DNA of 10,622 bases from an uncultured Atopobiaceae bacterium (lineage in GTDB: Bacteria; Actinomycetota; Coriobacteriia; Coriobacteriales; Atopobiaceae), in NCBI GenBank assembly GCA_905235165.1, contig CAJOKK010000074.1, positions 1-10,622 of the forward strand. The letters run 5' to 3'. The position numbers and the translations under genes were made by a program. How positions within the stretch are numbered: the first letter of the stretch is position 1; each line of letters opens with the position of its first letter. The notes under the pieces were generated by a model, which worked only from the letters and a program-made list of their open reading frames with translations, was not told the DNA's origin and searched no databases. This document shows, piece after piece, positions 1 through 5,742 of this stretch.

Positions 1-9
1 GACTTGTCC

Positions 10-27
10 GAGCGAGCGGAGCGAGCG
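10..27. repeat. Tandem 9-bp GC-rich repeat
   Basis: Two exact copies of GAGCGAGCG lie head to tail (10-18 and 19-27), followed by AGTCCCGCAGC. The string GAGCGAGTC..CCGCAGC that results is similar, in the opposite orientation, to the element at 173-202, so this may be a degenerate third member of that family. No coding potential was recognised here. Confidence 0.6.
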
Positions 28-103
28 AGTCCCGCAGCTGCCGCGCCGAAGCGACGAACGCCCTTGCCGCAGAGTTCGCGCAGGCCCCCGCGCCGCCCTT
101 CGG

Positions 104-202
104 GAATGAGTCAAAAAGGACTACGGTAACTGACTCACTCTCACGCGAGCCCTCCGGCCCGGGCAGAATGGGCCAGAAAGGGCTGCGGCAACCGACTCGC
201 TC
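104..202. repeat. Imperfect 62-bp-period direct repeat downstream of purN
   Basis: Positions 111-140 and 173-202 align over 30 bp without gaps. There are 7 differences and all are transitions (A/G or C/T). The first copy also has complementary flanks: GAATGAGTC (104-112) against GACTCACTC (132-140), a 9-bp stem with one G-T wobble. The second copy keeps only a degraded version of this stem. The element lies just beyond the purN stop codon. On the minus strand the second copy can form a short GGTTG/CAGCC hairpin followed by CTTTCT, so part of it might end purN transcription. It resembles a small dispersed intergenic repeat (REP/MITE-like); this is inference. Confidence 0.55.
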
Positions 203-207
203 GAGCT

Positions 208-822
208 TTAAGCAGGGAGAACTTCGACGGTGCCATTTTCTCGCACGGTTACGCGGCCTTCGGCGAGAAGCTGAATGGTGTCGGGATAGAGCTCGTGCTC
301 GATCTGGTGAATATGCTCCTCCAGGTCCTCGACGCTCCAACCCTCCTCGATTTGCAGGGCACGCTGGGCAATGATGGGGCCACAGTCGTACTTATCGTCG
401 GCAAAGTGCACGGTTACGCCGGTCACCTTGACGCCGTAGTCATAGGCATCCTGAATCGCATGGGCCCCCTTAAAGCTGGGAAGCAGGGCCGGGTGCAGGT
501 TCACGACGCGGTTAGGGAAGGCCGCAAGCAGCGGATCGTGCACCATGCGCATATAGCCAGCCATGATGACGTAGTCAACGTCGCGCTTGCGCAGCTCGGC
601 GGCGATAATCTCGTCGGCAACCAGGGGGTCTGCGTAGATCTCCTTAGAGAGGGTCATGGTCTGGATGCCGGCAGCCTCGGCACGCTTGAGCCCGTAGGCA
701 CTGGGACGCGAGGCTACGACCAGCTCGATGCTGGCGTCGAGCCTTCCCTCGGCGATTCGGTCGATGATGGCCTGCAGGTTGGTGCCGCTTCCAGAGAGAA
801 GAACTCCCAGCTTGATGCTCAT
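208..822 (-). CDS. purN: Phosphoribosylglycinamide formyltransferase (GART)
   Basis: Transfers a formyl group from 10-formyl-tetrahydrofolate to glycinamide ribonucleotide (GAR) to give FGAR, the third step of de novo purine synthesis, in the cytoplasm. The 204-aa protein is normal length for the family. The N-terminal LLSGSGTNLQAI segment (residues 8-20) is the phosphate-binding loop for GAR. The NLHPALLPSFKG signature (108-119) holds the catalytic Asn108 and His110. VTVHF..DKYDCGPI (136-150) supplies the catalytic Asp146. All three catalytic residues are present. The ATG is preceded by GAAAGG (830-835) at normal spacing. The gene lies 36 bp downstream of purM on the same strand, as expected for a purMN operon; no promoter is evident in the gap. 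Confidence 0.97.
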   Translation of the reverse strand: MSIKLGVLLSGSGTNLQAIIDRIAEGRLDASIELVVASRPSAYGLKRAEAAGIQTMTLSKEIYADPLVADEIIAAELRKRDVDYVIMAGYMRMVHDPLLAAFPNRVVNLHPALLPSFKGAHAIQDAYDYGVKVTGVTVHFADDKYDCGPIIAQRALQIEEGWSVEDLEEHIHQIEHELYPDTIQLLAEGRVTVRENGTVEVLPA

Positions 823-858
823 GTACGAACCTTTCGTGAGGGTATTGGCCTGTCTTGC

Positions 859-1926
859 CTAGCGGTAGGTGACCTTTCCGGAGCCTTGAACGATCTCGCC
901 CATGGGGAAGGTCTCAAGGCCCTCGGCGGCAAGCAGCTCGCGCACGCGGTCAACGTCGGCAGGCGCACAGATGACGCTCATGCCCACGCCCATGTTGAAG
1001 GTCTTATAGGCCTCGTCCACGGTCAGGCCAGCAGCCTTGACCATGTAGGTGATGACTGGCGGGATGTTCCAGGCCGGGCCATCGGCGCCACCACGATCGA
1101 CCACAGCGTCGAGGTTGTCGGGAAGCGCGCGGTTGAGGTTCTCGGTAATGCCGCCACCCGTGATGTGCGCCATAGCGTGAATGGGCGCGCCGGCGGCGAG
1201 AGCGCGGATAAGCGCGCCGGCATAGATGGTGGTGGGGCGCAGCACGGCATCGGCCAGGCTCTCTCCGCCCAGCTCGTCAAGCGGTTCGTTCAGCTCCTCG
1301 ACGGTCTTGCCCTCGATAGCGACCTTGCGAACCAGCGAATAGCCGTTGGAGTGAATGCCCGAGCTCGGAATGCCCAGCACCACGTCGCCCTCGCGCACCA
1401 GGTGCGAACCAAGCATCTTGGGACGGTCAGCCACGCCAACCACAAAGCCGGCGAGGTCGTAGTCGTCAGGATTCATCACGCCAGGGTGCTCGGCCATCTC
1501 GCCACCCACGAGGGCACAGCCGCTCTTCTCGCAGCCTCGCGCAATGCCCGAGACGATCTGCGCCACGTGCTCGGCACGCAGCTTGCCAATCGCAACATAA
1601 TCGAGGAAGAAGAGCGGCTCGGCACCGGCGACCACGATGTCATCGACACACATGGCCACGAGGTCTTCGCCCACCGTGTCATGGCGGTCGAGCAACTGGG
1701 CAATGGCGAGCTTGGTTCCCACGCCATCGGTGCCGCTCACGAGCACCGGCTCTTCCATGTCCTTAAGGGCGGCAGCGGAGAAGAGCGAGCCAAACCCGCC
1801 CAAGCCGCCGATGACCTCAGGACGCGACGTGGCCGCAACTGCGGACTTGATGGCGTCTACGGCGCGGGCGCCCTCATCAACATCCACACCGGCGTCGGCG
1901 TACGTGACGTGCTTCTGCTCTGCCAT
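859..1926 (-). CDS. purM: Phosphoribosylformylglycinamidine cyclo-ligase (AIR synthetase)
   Basis: Closes the imidazole ring: FGAM + ATP gives AIR, the fifth step of IMP synthesis; cytoplasmic homodimer in the PurM/PurL/SelD ATP-binding superfamily. The 355-aa protein matches the family length. Visible signatures are GGFGSLF (43-49), SGTDGVGTK (64-72), VDDIVVAGAEPLFFLDY (94-110), GGEMAEHPG (141-149), GIPSSGIHSNGYSLVRK (185-201), HITGGGITENL (254-264) and FNMGVGM (310-316). The reading frame is open for 25 more codons upstream (to 2001). The ATG at 1926 is chosen because a perfect GGAGGAG lies 5 nt ahead of it and conserved sequence begins there. It leads purN by 36 bp and probably has its own promoter, since a strong terminator separates it from the upstream lipoprotein gene. 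Confidence 0.97.
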   Translation of the reverse strand: MAEQKHVTYADAGVDVDEGARAVDAIKSAVAATSRPEVIGGLGGFGSLFSAAALKDMEEPVLVSGTDGVGTKLAIAQLLDRHDTVGEDLVAMCVDDIVVAGAEPLFFLDYVAIGKLRAEHVAQIVSGIARGCEKSGCALVGGEMAEHPGVMNPDDYDLAGFVVGVADRPKMLGSHLVREGDVVLGIPSSGIHSNGYSLVRKVAIEGKTVEELNEPLDELGGESLADAVLRPTTIYAGALIRALAAGAPIHAMAHITGGGITENLNRALPDNLDAVVDRGGADGPAWNIPPVITYMVKAAGLTVDEAYKTFNMGVGMSVICAPADVDRVRELLAAEGLETFPMGEIVQGSGKVTYR

Positions 1927-1931
1927 TGCAT

Positions 1932-1938
1932 CTCCTCC
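1932..1938 (-). promoter_or_regulatory. Shine-Dalgarno of purM (fixes the start)
   Basis: The minus strand reads GGAGGAG, then 5 nt, then ATG. This favours the 355-aa PurM over a 25-residue N-terminal extension of non-PurM-like sequence. Confidence 0.85.
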
Positions 1939-1971
1939 AAAAGGCTGCCGTCTGGCGAATTCACGCATCAC

Positions 1972-2027
1972 ATCATACACGCAGGAAGGCCGGCAGAACA
2001 TTACGGTTAAGTGACGAACACAGTCAC
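1972..2027 (-). promoter_or_regulatory. Possible purMN promoter region with an inverted repeat
   Basis: On the minus strand a TATGAT hexamer (1972-1977) is a good -10 candidate, but the sequence about 17 bp upstream is a poor -35. Upstream of it lies the interrupted palindrome GTGAC-n7-GTCAC (2011-2027), which could be an operator. Some promoter is expected here because the terminator at 2031-2081 isolates purM from the gene upstream. The exact site is uncertain. Confidence 0.35.
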
Positions 2028-2030
2028 AAG

Positions 2031-2081
2031 AAAAGGCCCACTCCCTCGGTGCGCTCTTTGCACCTCGTGAGTGGGCCTTTT
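2031..2081 (-). terminator. Long intrinsic terminator between the lipoprotein and purM
   Basis: A perfect 13-bp stem pairs AAAAGGCCCACTC (2031-2043) with GAGTGGGCCTTTT (2069-2081). An inner stem GGTGC/GCACC (2048-2052 with 2060-2064) extends it. On the minus strand the stem ends in CCTTTTCTT, giving a U-rich tail that ends the transcript of the upstream lipoprotein gene. The plus strand has TTTTGTCTT, so it is potentially bidirectional. Confidence 0.85.
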
Positions 2082-2123
2082 GTCTTGCGTCACGCTTGAG
2101 AAAACGAAGCCTCTCCGCTCTTC

Positions 2124-3008
2124 TTAGAAGGTCAGGATGTGATCGTTCACCTTCGTCTGCCTAGAGGGGTTCTCCACGCGTACGTACGTCAGCTCCTTGA
2201 CAACCTTGACGCCCTGGTACTCGGTCTCGGTGCGCGAAACCTTACCATTCTCGTCATAGTCATAGGTGAACTCCTGGGTCGCAGCAGGCTCCTCCGAAGT
2301 CTTCTGCAGGTTCTCGTCGAGGTCATAGCTGTTCATCGTCATCTTGACCGGACGCTGCTGCTCGTCGCGCTCATAGGTGAACTCCTGGAGGACCAACGTG
2401 CCGGCCAAGTCATACGTCCTCGAGGCAATGGAACCGTCGGGGTTGTAGACAATCGTCGTCTGACTCCTTTGCGCAGGGTCATCCTTGGCGTCCTTGTCGT
2501 TGTAATAGGTGTCAACTTCCTTTGAGACGTAGTCGCCGTCGTATTCGTAGGTCACCTCAAACAGGCCATCATCAGACTCCTGGTGCACGAGCATGCCATT
2601 GCTGTCCACCTCGTTCTTGAGCTTGGCCGTCTGCTCCTCTTGATTCTTTCCGCTGGACGTATACTCAACGAACCAGCCATTCTCGTCAGACGTAAAGGTC
2701 GTGGTGCTATCAACCTCGCCCTTGTAGATGTCGGACTGCTTCACAAGGCAGCCTGCCTCGTCGTACTCGTACTTGGTGTCGTACTCAGGCGACACGTCCT
2801 TGGTCTTCTCGTCATTCTCGTCAAGCGGAGTCTGCGTCACGTGCTCCTCTGAGACCGCCCAAATGCCCGCCGAGCTAGGGGGCGTAGCGCCCAGGCCCGC
2901 CGAGTCAGGCGTCGTGGCACCCGAGCAGCCGGCAAGCGGAAGGACTCCCAGGCAGAATGCGACAGCGCCAGCCCACAGAAGGCGCGAAGTCTTGCTGATG
3001 TGGTTCAT
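2124..3008 (-). CDS. YD/RHS-like repeat lipoprotein (paralog 2)
   Basis: A 294-aa exported lipoprotein of unknown function. It has a signal peptide (residues 1-27) with a positively charged start, a hydrophobic core and the lipobox LAGC, whose Cys28 would be lipidated and anchored to the outer face of the membrane. A low-complexity linker rich in T/P/S/G follows (about 29-50). The rest is a run of degenerate YD-type repeats: YDEAGCLVK (82-90), SDENGW (107-112), VDSNGML (134-140), YNPDGSIASR (188-197), YDLAGTLV (199-206), ERDEQQRPV (213-221) and YDYDENGKVSR (249-259). RHS/YD repeats form beta-strand-rich sheets or shells in other proteins; that comparison is inference. The ATG has AGGAGG 4 nt upstream. 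It aligns along its whole length with the neighbouring lipoprotein, including the C-terminal ELTYVRVENPS stretch. No catalytic motif and no sortase sorting signal are seen. Confidence 0.85.
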   Translation of the reverse strand: MNHISKTSRLLWAGAVAFCLGVLPLAGCSGATTPDSAGLGATPPSSAGIWAVSEEHVTQTPLDENDEKTKDVSPEYDTKYEYDEAGCLVKQSDIYKGEVDSTTTFTSDENGWFVEYTSSGKNQEEQTAKLKNEVDSNGMLVHQESDDGLFEVTYEYDGDYVSKEVDTYYNDKDAKDDPAQRSQTTIVYNPDGSIASRTYDLAGTLVLQEFTYERDEQQRPVKMTMNSYDLDENLQKTSEEPAATQEFTYDYDENGKVSRTETEYQGVKVVKELTYVRVENPSRQTKVNDHILTF

Positions 3009-3035
3009 GTTTCCTCCTAAACCTTTACATCATCA

Positions 3036-3069
3036 GATGTGCAGCGAGAAACGCAGCTCGCAGCACATC
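3036..3069 (-). promoter_or_regulatory. Leader stem-loop ahead of the second lipoprotein gene
   Basis: GATGTGCAGCGAG (3036-3048) and CTCGCAGCACATC (3057-3069) form a 13-bp inverted repeat with one internal mismatch and an 8-nt loop. It would lie in the mRNA leader, 17 nt before the AGGAGG of the lipoprotein gene. It lacks a U-tract, so it is not an ordinary intrinsic terminator. It could control translation or mRNA stability, or be a protein-binding palindrome. Confidence 0.55.
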
Positions 3070-3093
3070 GAAGCCGTAGATTCACTTCTTGAA

Positions 3094-3121
3094 AGTATAC
3101 TCCCCAGTGGCAAATTGTCTT
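3094..3121 (-). promoter_or_regulatory. Probable promoter of the second lipoprotein gene
   Basis: On the minus strand, AAGACA (3116-3121; 4 of 6 to the sigma-70 -35) and TATACT (3094-3099; 5 of 6 to the -10) are separated by 16 bp. Transcription would begin near 3087, leaving a leader of about 80 nt that contains the stem-loop at 3036-3069. Confidence 0.45.
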
Positions 3122-3171
3122 CTCCTTAAGCCGCCCAGCATCAACCACCGCTGAGCTGTGCCCCATCCGCG

Positions 3172-4053
3172 CTAGGAAAGGATCAGGAGACGAGCATTCG
3201 TCCTCACGGCAAGCGAGGGGTTCTTAACGAGGGTATAGGTGAACTCCTGGACGCTTGTGCCCTGGTCTCCCACGGTCTCGATACGCGAGACATTCCCGTT
3301 ACTGTCATAGGAGATTGAGATTTTCTCCGCCTCTCCCTGAGGAGAGAGCGGAATGCCTTCTGGCGTGGCCTCGTATCGTGTTACCACACAGCTTACGGGA
3401 CGATTCTGGCTATCGTATTCGTAGGCATACTCTCTCACGGTCGGCATGCGCAGCGTTGAGAAGCGGCTCGCGATAGTCCCGTCCTTATTGAAGATCTGCT
3501 TGCTAAAGACCGTGGACTCGTTTGCGCCAAGCGGAGAGCCCTTCTCCTCCTCTTGCAGGTAGTCGAACTTGGTAAAGCTACGCTCCTTGAGGTTGCCCTC
3601 TCTGTCGTAAACGTCTTCCTCAACGATGTCGTTGCCCTCGTTCTTGACGAGGCGACCCGACGAGTCGTATTTGTTGACGTAGGTGATGTTCTCTACCGTT
3701 CCCGCGTCGGTCTTGTAGACCTCCTCGGTCTTCCAGCCATTCTCATCGTGCTCGAAGGTCTGCTCAAAGTCCTCGTCGCCAGACTCGAAGGTCTGCCGCA
3801 CGATGTTTCCGGCCTCATCGAGCTGGTAGGTCTCGGTACTTGAGGTGCTTTCGGTACCGACATCTTTTGAATAGGTCACCCGCGCAGAGGTCTTCACCCA
3901 GAGGGCGTCTGAGTTCGCCTCGGCATTTGCGGCTGAGGCGGACGGAGCGGCATCAGGAGATGCGCTCCCCTTGCAGCCGGCGAGGGGAGCGGTCACAAGA
4001 CTGAGCACGAGTGTGGTTGACAAAAACCTAGCCACCTTATGCCGAACGCGCAT
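3172..4053 (-). CDS. YD/RHS-like repeat lipoprotein (paralog 1)
   Basis: A 293-aa exported lipoprotein of unknown function and a full-length paralog of the next gene downstream. The signal peptide runs from MRVRHKVARF through a hydrophobic core to the lipobox LAGC (24-27), giving lipidated Cys27. An Ala/Ser/Pro-rich linker follows (about 28-50). Degenerate YD repeat units are LDEAGN (78-83), HDENGW (102-107), YDSSGR (129-134), YDREGN (149-154), NKDGTIASR (189-197), YEYDSQNRPV (211-220) and SYDSNGNVSR (248-257). The C-terminus FTYTLVKNPS (271-280) matches the paralog's LTYVRVENPS. The start at 4053 is preceded by AAGGAG at 6 nt; a TTG 7 codons upstream lies before this SD and is rejected. It follows the sortase gene by 42 bp with no terminator, so it is probably in the purE-sortase transcript. 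It has no C-terminal sorting signal. Confidence 0.85.
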   Translation of the reverse strand: MRVRHKVARFLSTTLVLSLVTAPLAGCKGSASPDAAPSASAANAEANSDALWVKTSARVTYSKDVGTESTSSTETYQLDEAGNIVRQTFESGDEDFEQTFEHDENGWKTEEVYKTDAGTVENITYVNKYDSSGRLVKNEGNDIVEEDVYDREGNLKERSFTKFDYLQEEEKGSPLGANESTVFSKQIFNKDGTIASRFSTLRMPTVREYAYEYDSQNRPVSCVVTRYEATPEGIPLSPQGEAEKISISYDSNGNVSRIETVGDQGTSVQEFTYTLVKNPSLAVRTNARLLILS

Positions 4054-4059
4054 GCGATT

Positions 4060-4065
4060 CTCCTT
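4060..4065 (-). promoter_or_regulatory. Shine-Dalgarno of the first lipoprotein gene
   Basis: The minus strand reads AAGGAG, 6 nt, then ATG at 4053. This excludes the upstream TTG at 4074, whose frame would place the SD inside the coding sequence. Confidence 0.8.
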
Positions 4066-4095
4066 AAATAACAATGTCCCAGGTGATGGGAGCAG

Positions 4096-4923
4096 CTATT
4101 CCTTCTCGATGGTCACCAAGATTGAGCGACCGTAGCCATCGTAGTAGTTGCACGTGGACATCGTGAGGACACGCTTGGCCTTGTCAATCAGTTGCTCGGC
4201 ATCCTGCCTGCGCGTAACGGCGCGCTCAAGCTGCTTCTTGAGGTAGTTGTGGAACTCTGCCTCGGTATCAAAGTTGAACTGTCGGACGCTCTCGTCCTCG
4301 GGATCAACGTAGTACATGAAAAGCGGCTCCGTCTCGAAGGCCTGCTCCTCGGTGACGTACCAGATGGACGTCGTCTTATCGAAGACCTCTTGATCATCGA
4401 GAAGAGACAGCGGCTGGAACATCGTGCCATCCCACAGGTGGTGACCGAAGAGAATGGACTGTTGGTCGACCATGCCGGGCTTGGTGTTCTCGGAGTCAAG
4501 GAAGATCTGGCCTCCGACGCTGTAGTTGCCCTGGGCATCCGTGCGGAGGTATTGGTCGTTATCAACTCCCTGATAAACGGGGTAGTTGATAACCGTGTCG
4601 GGAACATAGATCCAGCCGATGACGTCTTTGTTGATGGCCTTGAGGCTGGCCCAATCAACCTCGACTGGGCACTTCTTGACCTCCTCCTCCTGCGGCTCAT
4701 CCTTCACCACCGGCGTATTGATAACCACATGCTGCGCGAGCTGCTGGTTTATCTGGTCTTGCTTCCAATAGCGGTAACGGGCGAGGCCATACATGCCACC
4801 CGCAACAAGCAGCAGTACAACGCCCAAGGTGATAAGAACCGTCGAAATGACGCGGGCGACGCTACGAGGCTTCTTACCTGCGGCTTCCTGGCCTGATTCC
4901 TGATTCGAGAAGTGCTTTCCCAA
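4096..4923 (-). CDS. Class B-like sortase transpeptidase
   Basis: A membrane-anchored cysteine transpeptidase that cleaves a sorting motif in exported proteins and joins them to the cell wall or another acceptor. The 275-aa protein has a basic cytoplasmic N-terminus, one transmembrane segment (about 24-46), then an extracellular sortase fold. VDWASLKAINKDVIGWIYVP (89-108) followed by INYPVYQG is typical of class B. Catalytic residues are present: His161 in ILFGHHL (157-163), Cys258 in TMSTCNY (254-260) and Arg266 in GYGRSILV (263-270). The start is a TTG with AGGAG 6 nt upstream; that SD overlaps the stop codon of purE, which ends only 9 nt before, implying transcriptional and perhaps translational coupling. 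No protein in the window carries a recognisable sorting signal, so the substrate is elsewhere or atypical. The class assignment is from motifs only. Confidence 0.92.
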   Translation of the reverse strand: MGKHFSNQESGQEAAGKKPRSVARVISTVLITLGVVLLLVAGGMYGLARYRYWKQDQINQQLAQHVVINTPVVKDEPQEEEVKKCPVEVDWASLKAINKDVIGWIYVPDTVINYPVYQGVDNDQYLRTDAQGNYSVGGQIFLDSENTKPGMVDQQSILFGHHLWDGTMFQPLSLLDDQEVFDKTTSIWYVTEEQAFETEPLFMYYVDPEDESVRQFNFDTEAEFHNYLKKQLERAVTRRQDAEQLIDKAKRVLTMSTCNYYDGYGRSILVTIEKE

Positions 4924-4929
4924 GGGGGT

Positions 4930-4934
4930 CTCCT
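4930..4934 (-). promoter_or_regulatory. Sortase Shine-Dalgarno overlapping the purE stop codon
   Basis: The minus strand reads TAGGAG, 6 nt, TTG. The TAG is the purE stop codon and AGGAG is the SD. It supports the TTG start of the sortase, because no ATG or GTG in frame occurs before the transmembrane segment. Confidence 0.7.
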
Positions 4935-5394
4935 ATCCCTCAGCCATGTCGCGCTTGAAGGCGGCGATCTTCTCGCCATACTCGGGCATCGTGGCACCGA
5001 TGATTTGCGTGGCGTAGATGGCGGCGTTCTTGGCGCCATTGATGGCAACGCAGGCAACCGGCACGCCGGAGGGCATCTGTACCATGGAGAGAAGCGAGTC
5101 CATGCCACCGAGGTCGCTCGTCTTCATGGGGACGCCCACGATGGGCAGGGGCGTGTATGCCGCAACCACGCCGCCAAGATGGGCAGCCTTGCCAGCAGCG
5201 GCGATGATGACCTTCAGGCCACGGTCTGCTGCCGTGCTCGCCCACTCGTGAACCTTCTCGGGATTGCGATGCGCCGAGGCGATGACCAGCTCATAGGGAA
5301 CGCCGAACTCCTCGAGCTGGGCGGTGCACGCCTCCATGACGGGAAGATCGGACTTTGAACCCATAATGATGCCAACCAAGGGGGACTCTGCCAT
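4933..5394 (-). CDS. purE: N5-carboxyaminoimidazole ribonucleotide mutase
   Basis: Converts N5-CAIR to CAIR in IMP synthesis, downstream of the AIR made by PurM; a small cytoplasmic, usually octameric enzyme. At 153 aa it is normal length for class I PurE. It shows GSKSD (12-16), the substrate-binding IASAHRNP (38-45), AAAGKAAHLGGVVA (65-78), TPLPIVGVP (81-89) and DSLLSMVQMPSGVPVA (99-114). Compared with E. coli the glycine loop reads AGKAAHLGG rather than AGGAAHLPG, and the later AINGAKNAA segment is two residues shorter; I take both as ordinary variants. The SD is AAGGAG 6 nt from the ATG. purK is not in the window, so the N5-CAIR supply is encoded elsewhere. It heads a minus-strand transcript with the sortase and lipoprotein genes. 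Confidence 0.96.
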   Translation of the reverse strand: MAESPLVGIIMGSKSDLPVMEACTAQLEEFGVPYELVIASAHRNPEKVHEWASTAADRGLKVIIAAAGKAAHLGGVVAAYTPLPIVGVPMKTSDLGGMDSLLSMVQMPSGVPVACVAINGAKNAAIYATQIIGATMPEYGEKIAAFKRDMAEG

Positions 5395-5742
5395 TTCCCT
5401 CTCCTTCCGAACGAACGAACCTGCAGCTCACGCTCGATGCACCACGTCCTTGCCCCTGCGATCCGCGCACGAGGCACGCACAAAGCATGTCTGCCACCGG
5501 TAAACTGAATACGCTTTTCGAGTCTATCTGATAGGGTTATCCCCGTTATTGAGATTGACCTTCGCACCTCACGCAAAGCACATCACAGATAGCTTCTCCA
5601 TACACGAACGCGAAGTTCGAGAAGAACCGCTCAGCTTCGAGGCTTTTGTTTCCTTCTCGTTTGTATAGGTTGTCTTATCCCATTATGTCGATAGACTTTC
5701 CCCCAAGCGTTGGTCCATCAGTCCGCGTGAAAGGAAACCATC
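5395..5742. other. Divergent intergenic region between purE and the pyridoxamine kinase gene
   Basis: This 348-bp gap must hold promoters for both directions. It contains the purE SD (5401-5406), a short palindrome CTATC-T-GATAG (5524-5534), a small inverted repeat CGAAC/GTTCG around 5605-5620, and a plausible plus-strand promoter near 5661-5689. I could not find a convincing sigma-70 promoter for purE, nor a recognised purine or other riboswitch, tRNA or small gene. Confidence 0.6.
5661..5689 (+). promoter_or_regulatory. Candidate promoter of the pyridoxamine kinase gene
   Basis: TTGTAT (5661-5666; 4 of 6 to the -35) and TATGTC (5684-5689; a weak -10) are separated by 17 bp. Transcription would begin near 5696, about 47 nt ahead of the ATG. 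Confidence 0.35.

Noticed and set aside
295..2010. Long open frame (571 codons) on the plus strand opposite purN and purM
   Set aside because: It lies antisense to two clearly conserved purine genes, has no recognisable domain, and long antisense frames are expected in GC-rich coding DNA.
3213..3230. NPS motif near the C-terminus of both lipoproteins as a sortase B (NPxTN-like) sorting signal
   Set aside because: It lacks the Thr at the cleavage site and is not followed by a hydrophobic segment and basic tail; the proteins are anchored by a lipobox instead.
2727..4896. Plus-strand frames opposite the lipoprotein and sortase genes
   Set aside because: They are hydrophobic, Leu/Val-rich antisense translations of acidic coding sequence, without SDs, and compete with genes bearing clear lipobox or catalytic motifs.
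5521..5697. Inverted repeat AGTCTATC (5521-5528) with GATAGACT (5690-5697) in the purE-kinase gap
   Set aside because: An 8-bp match 161 bp apart is about what chance gives in a 350-bp region.
5395..5742. Purine riboswitch upstream of purE
   Set aside because: No recognisable conserved purine-aptamer core or three-way junction could be traced on the minus strand.
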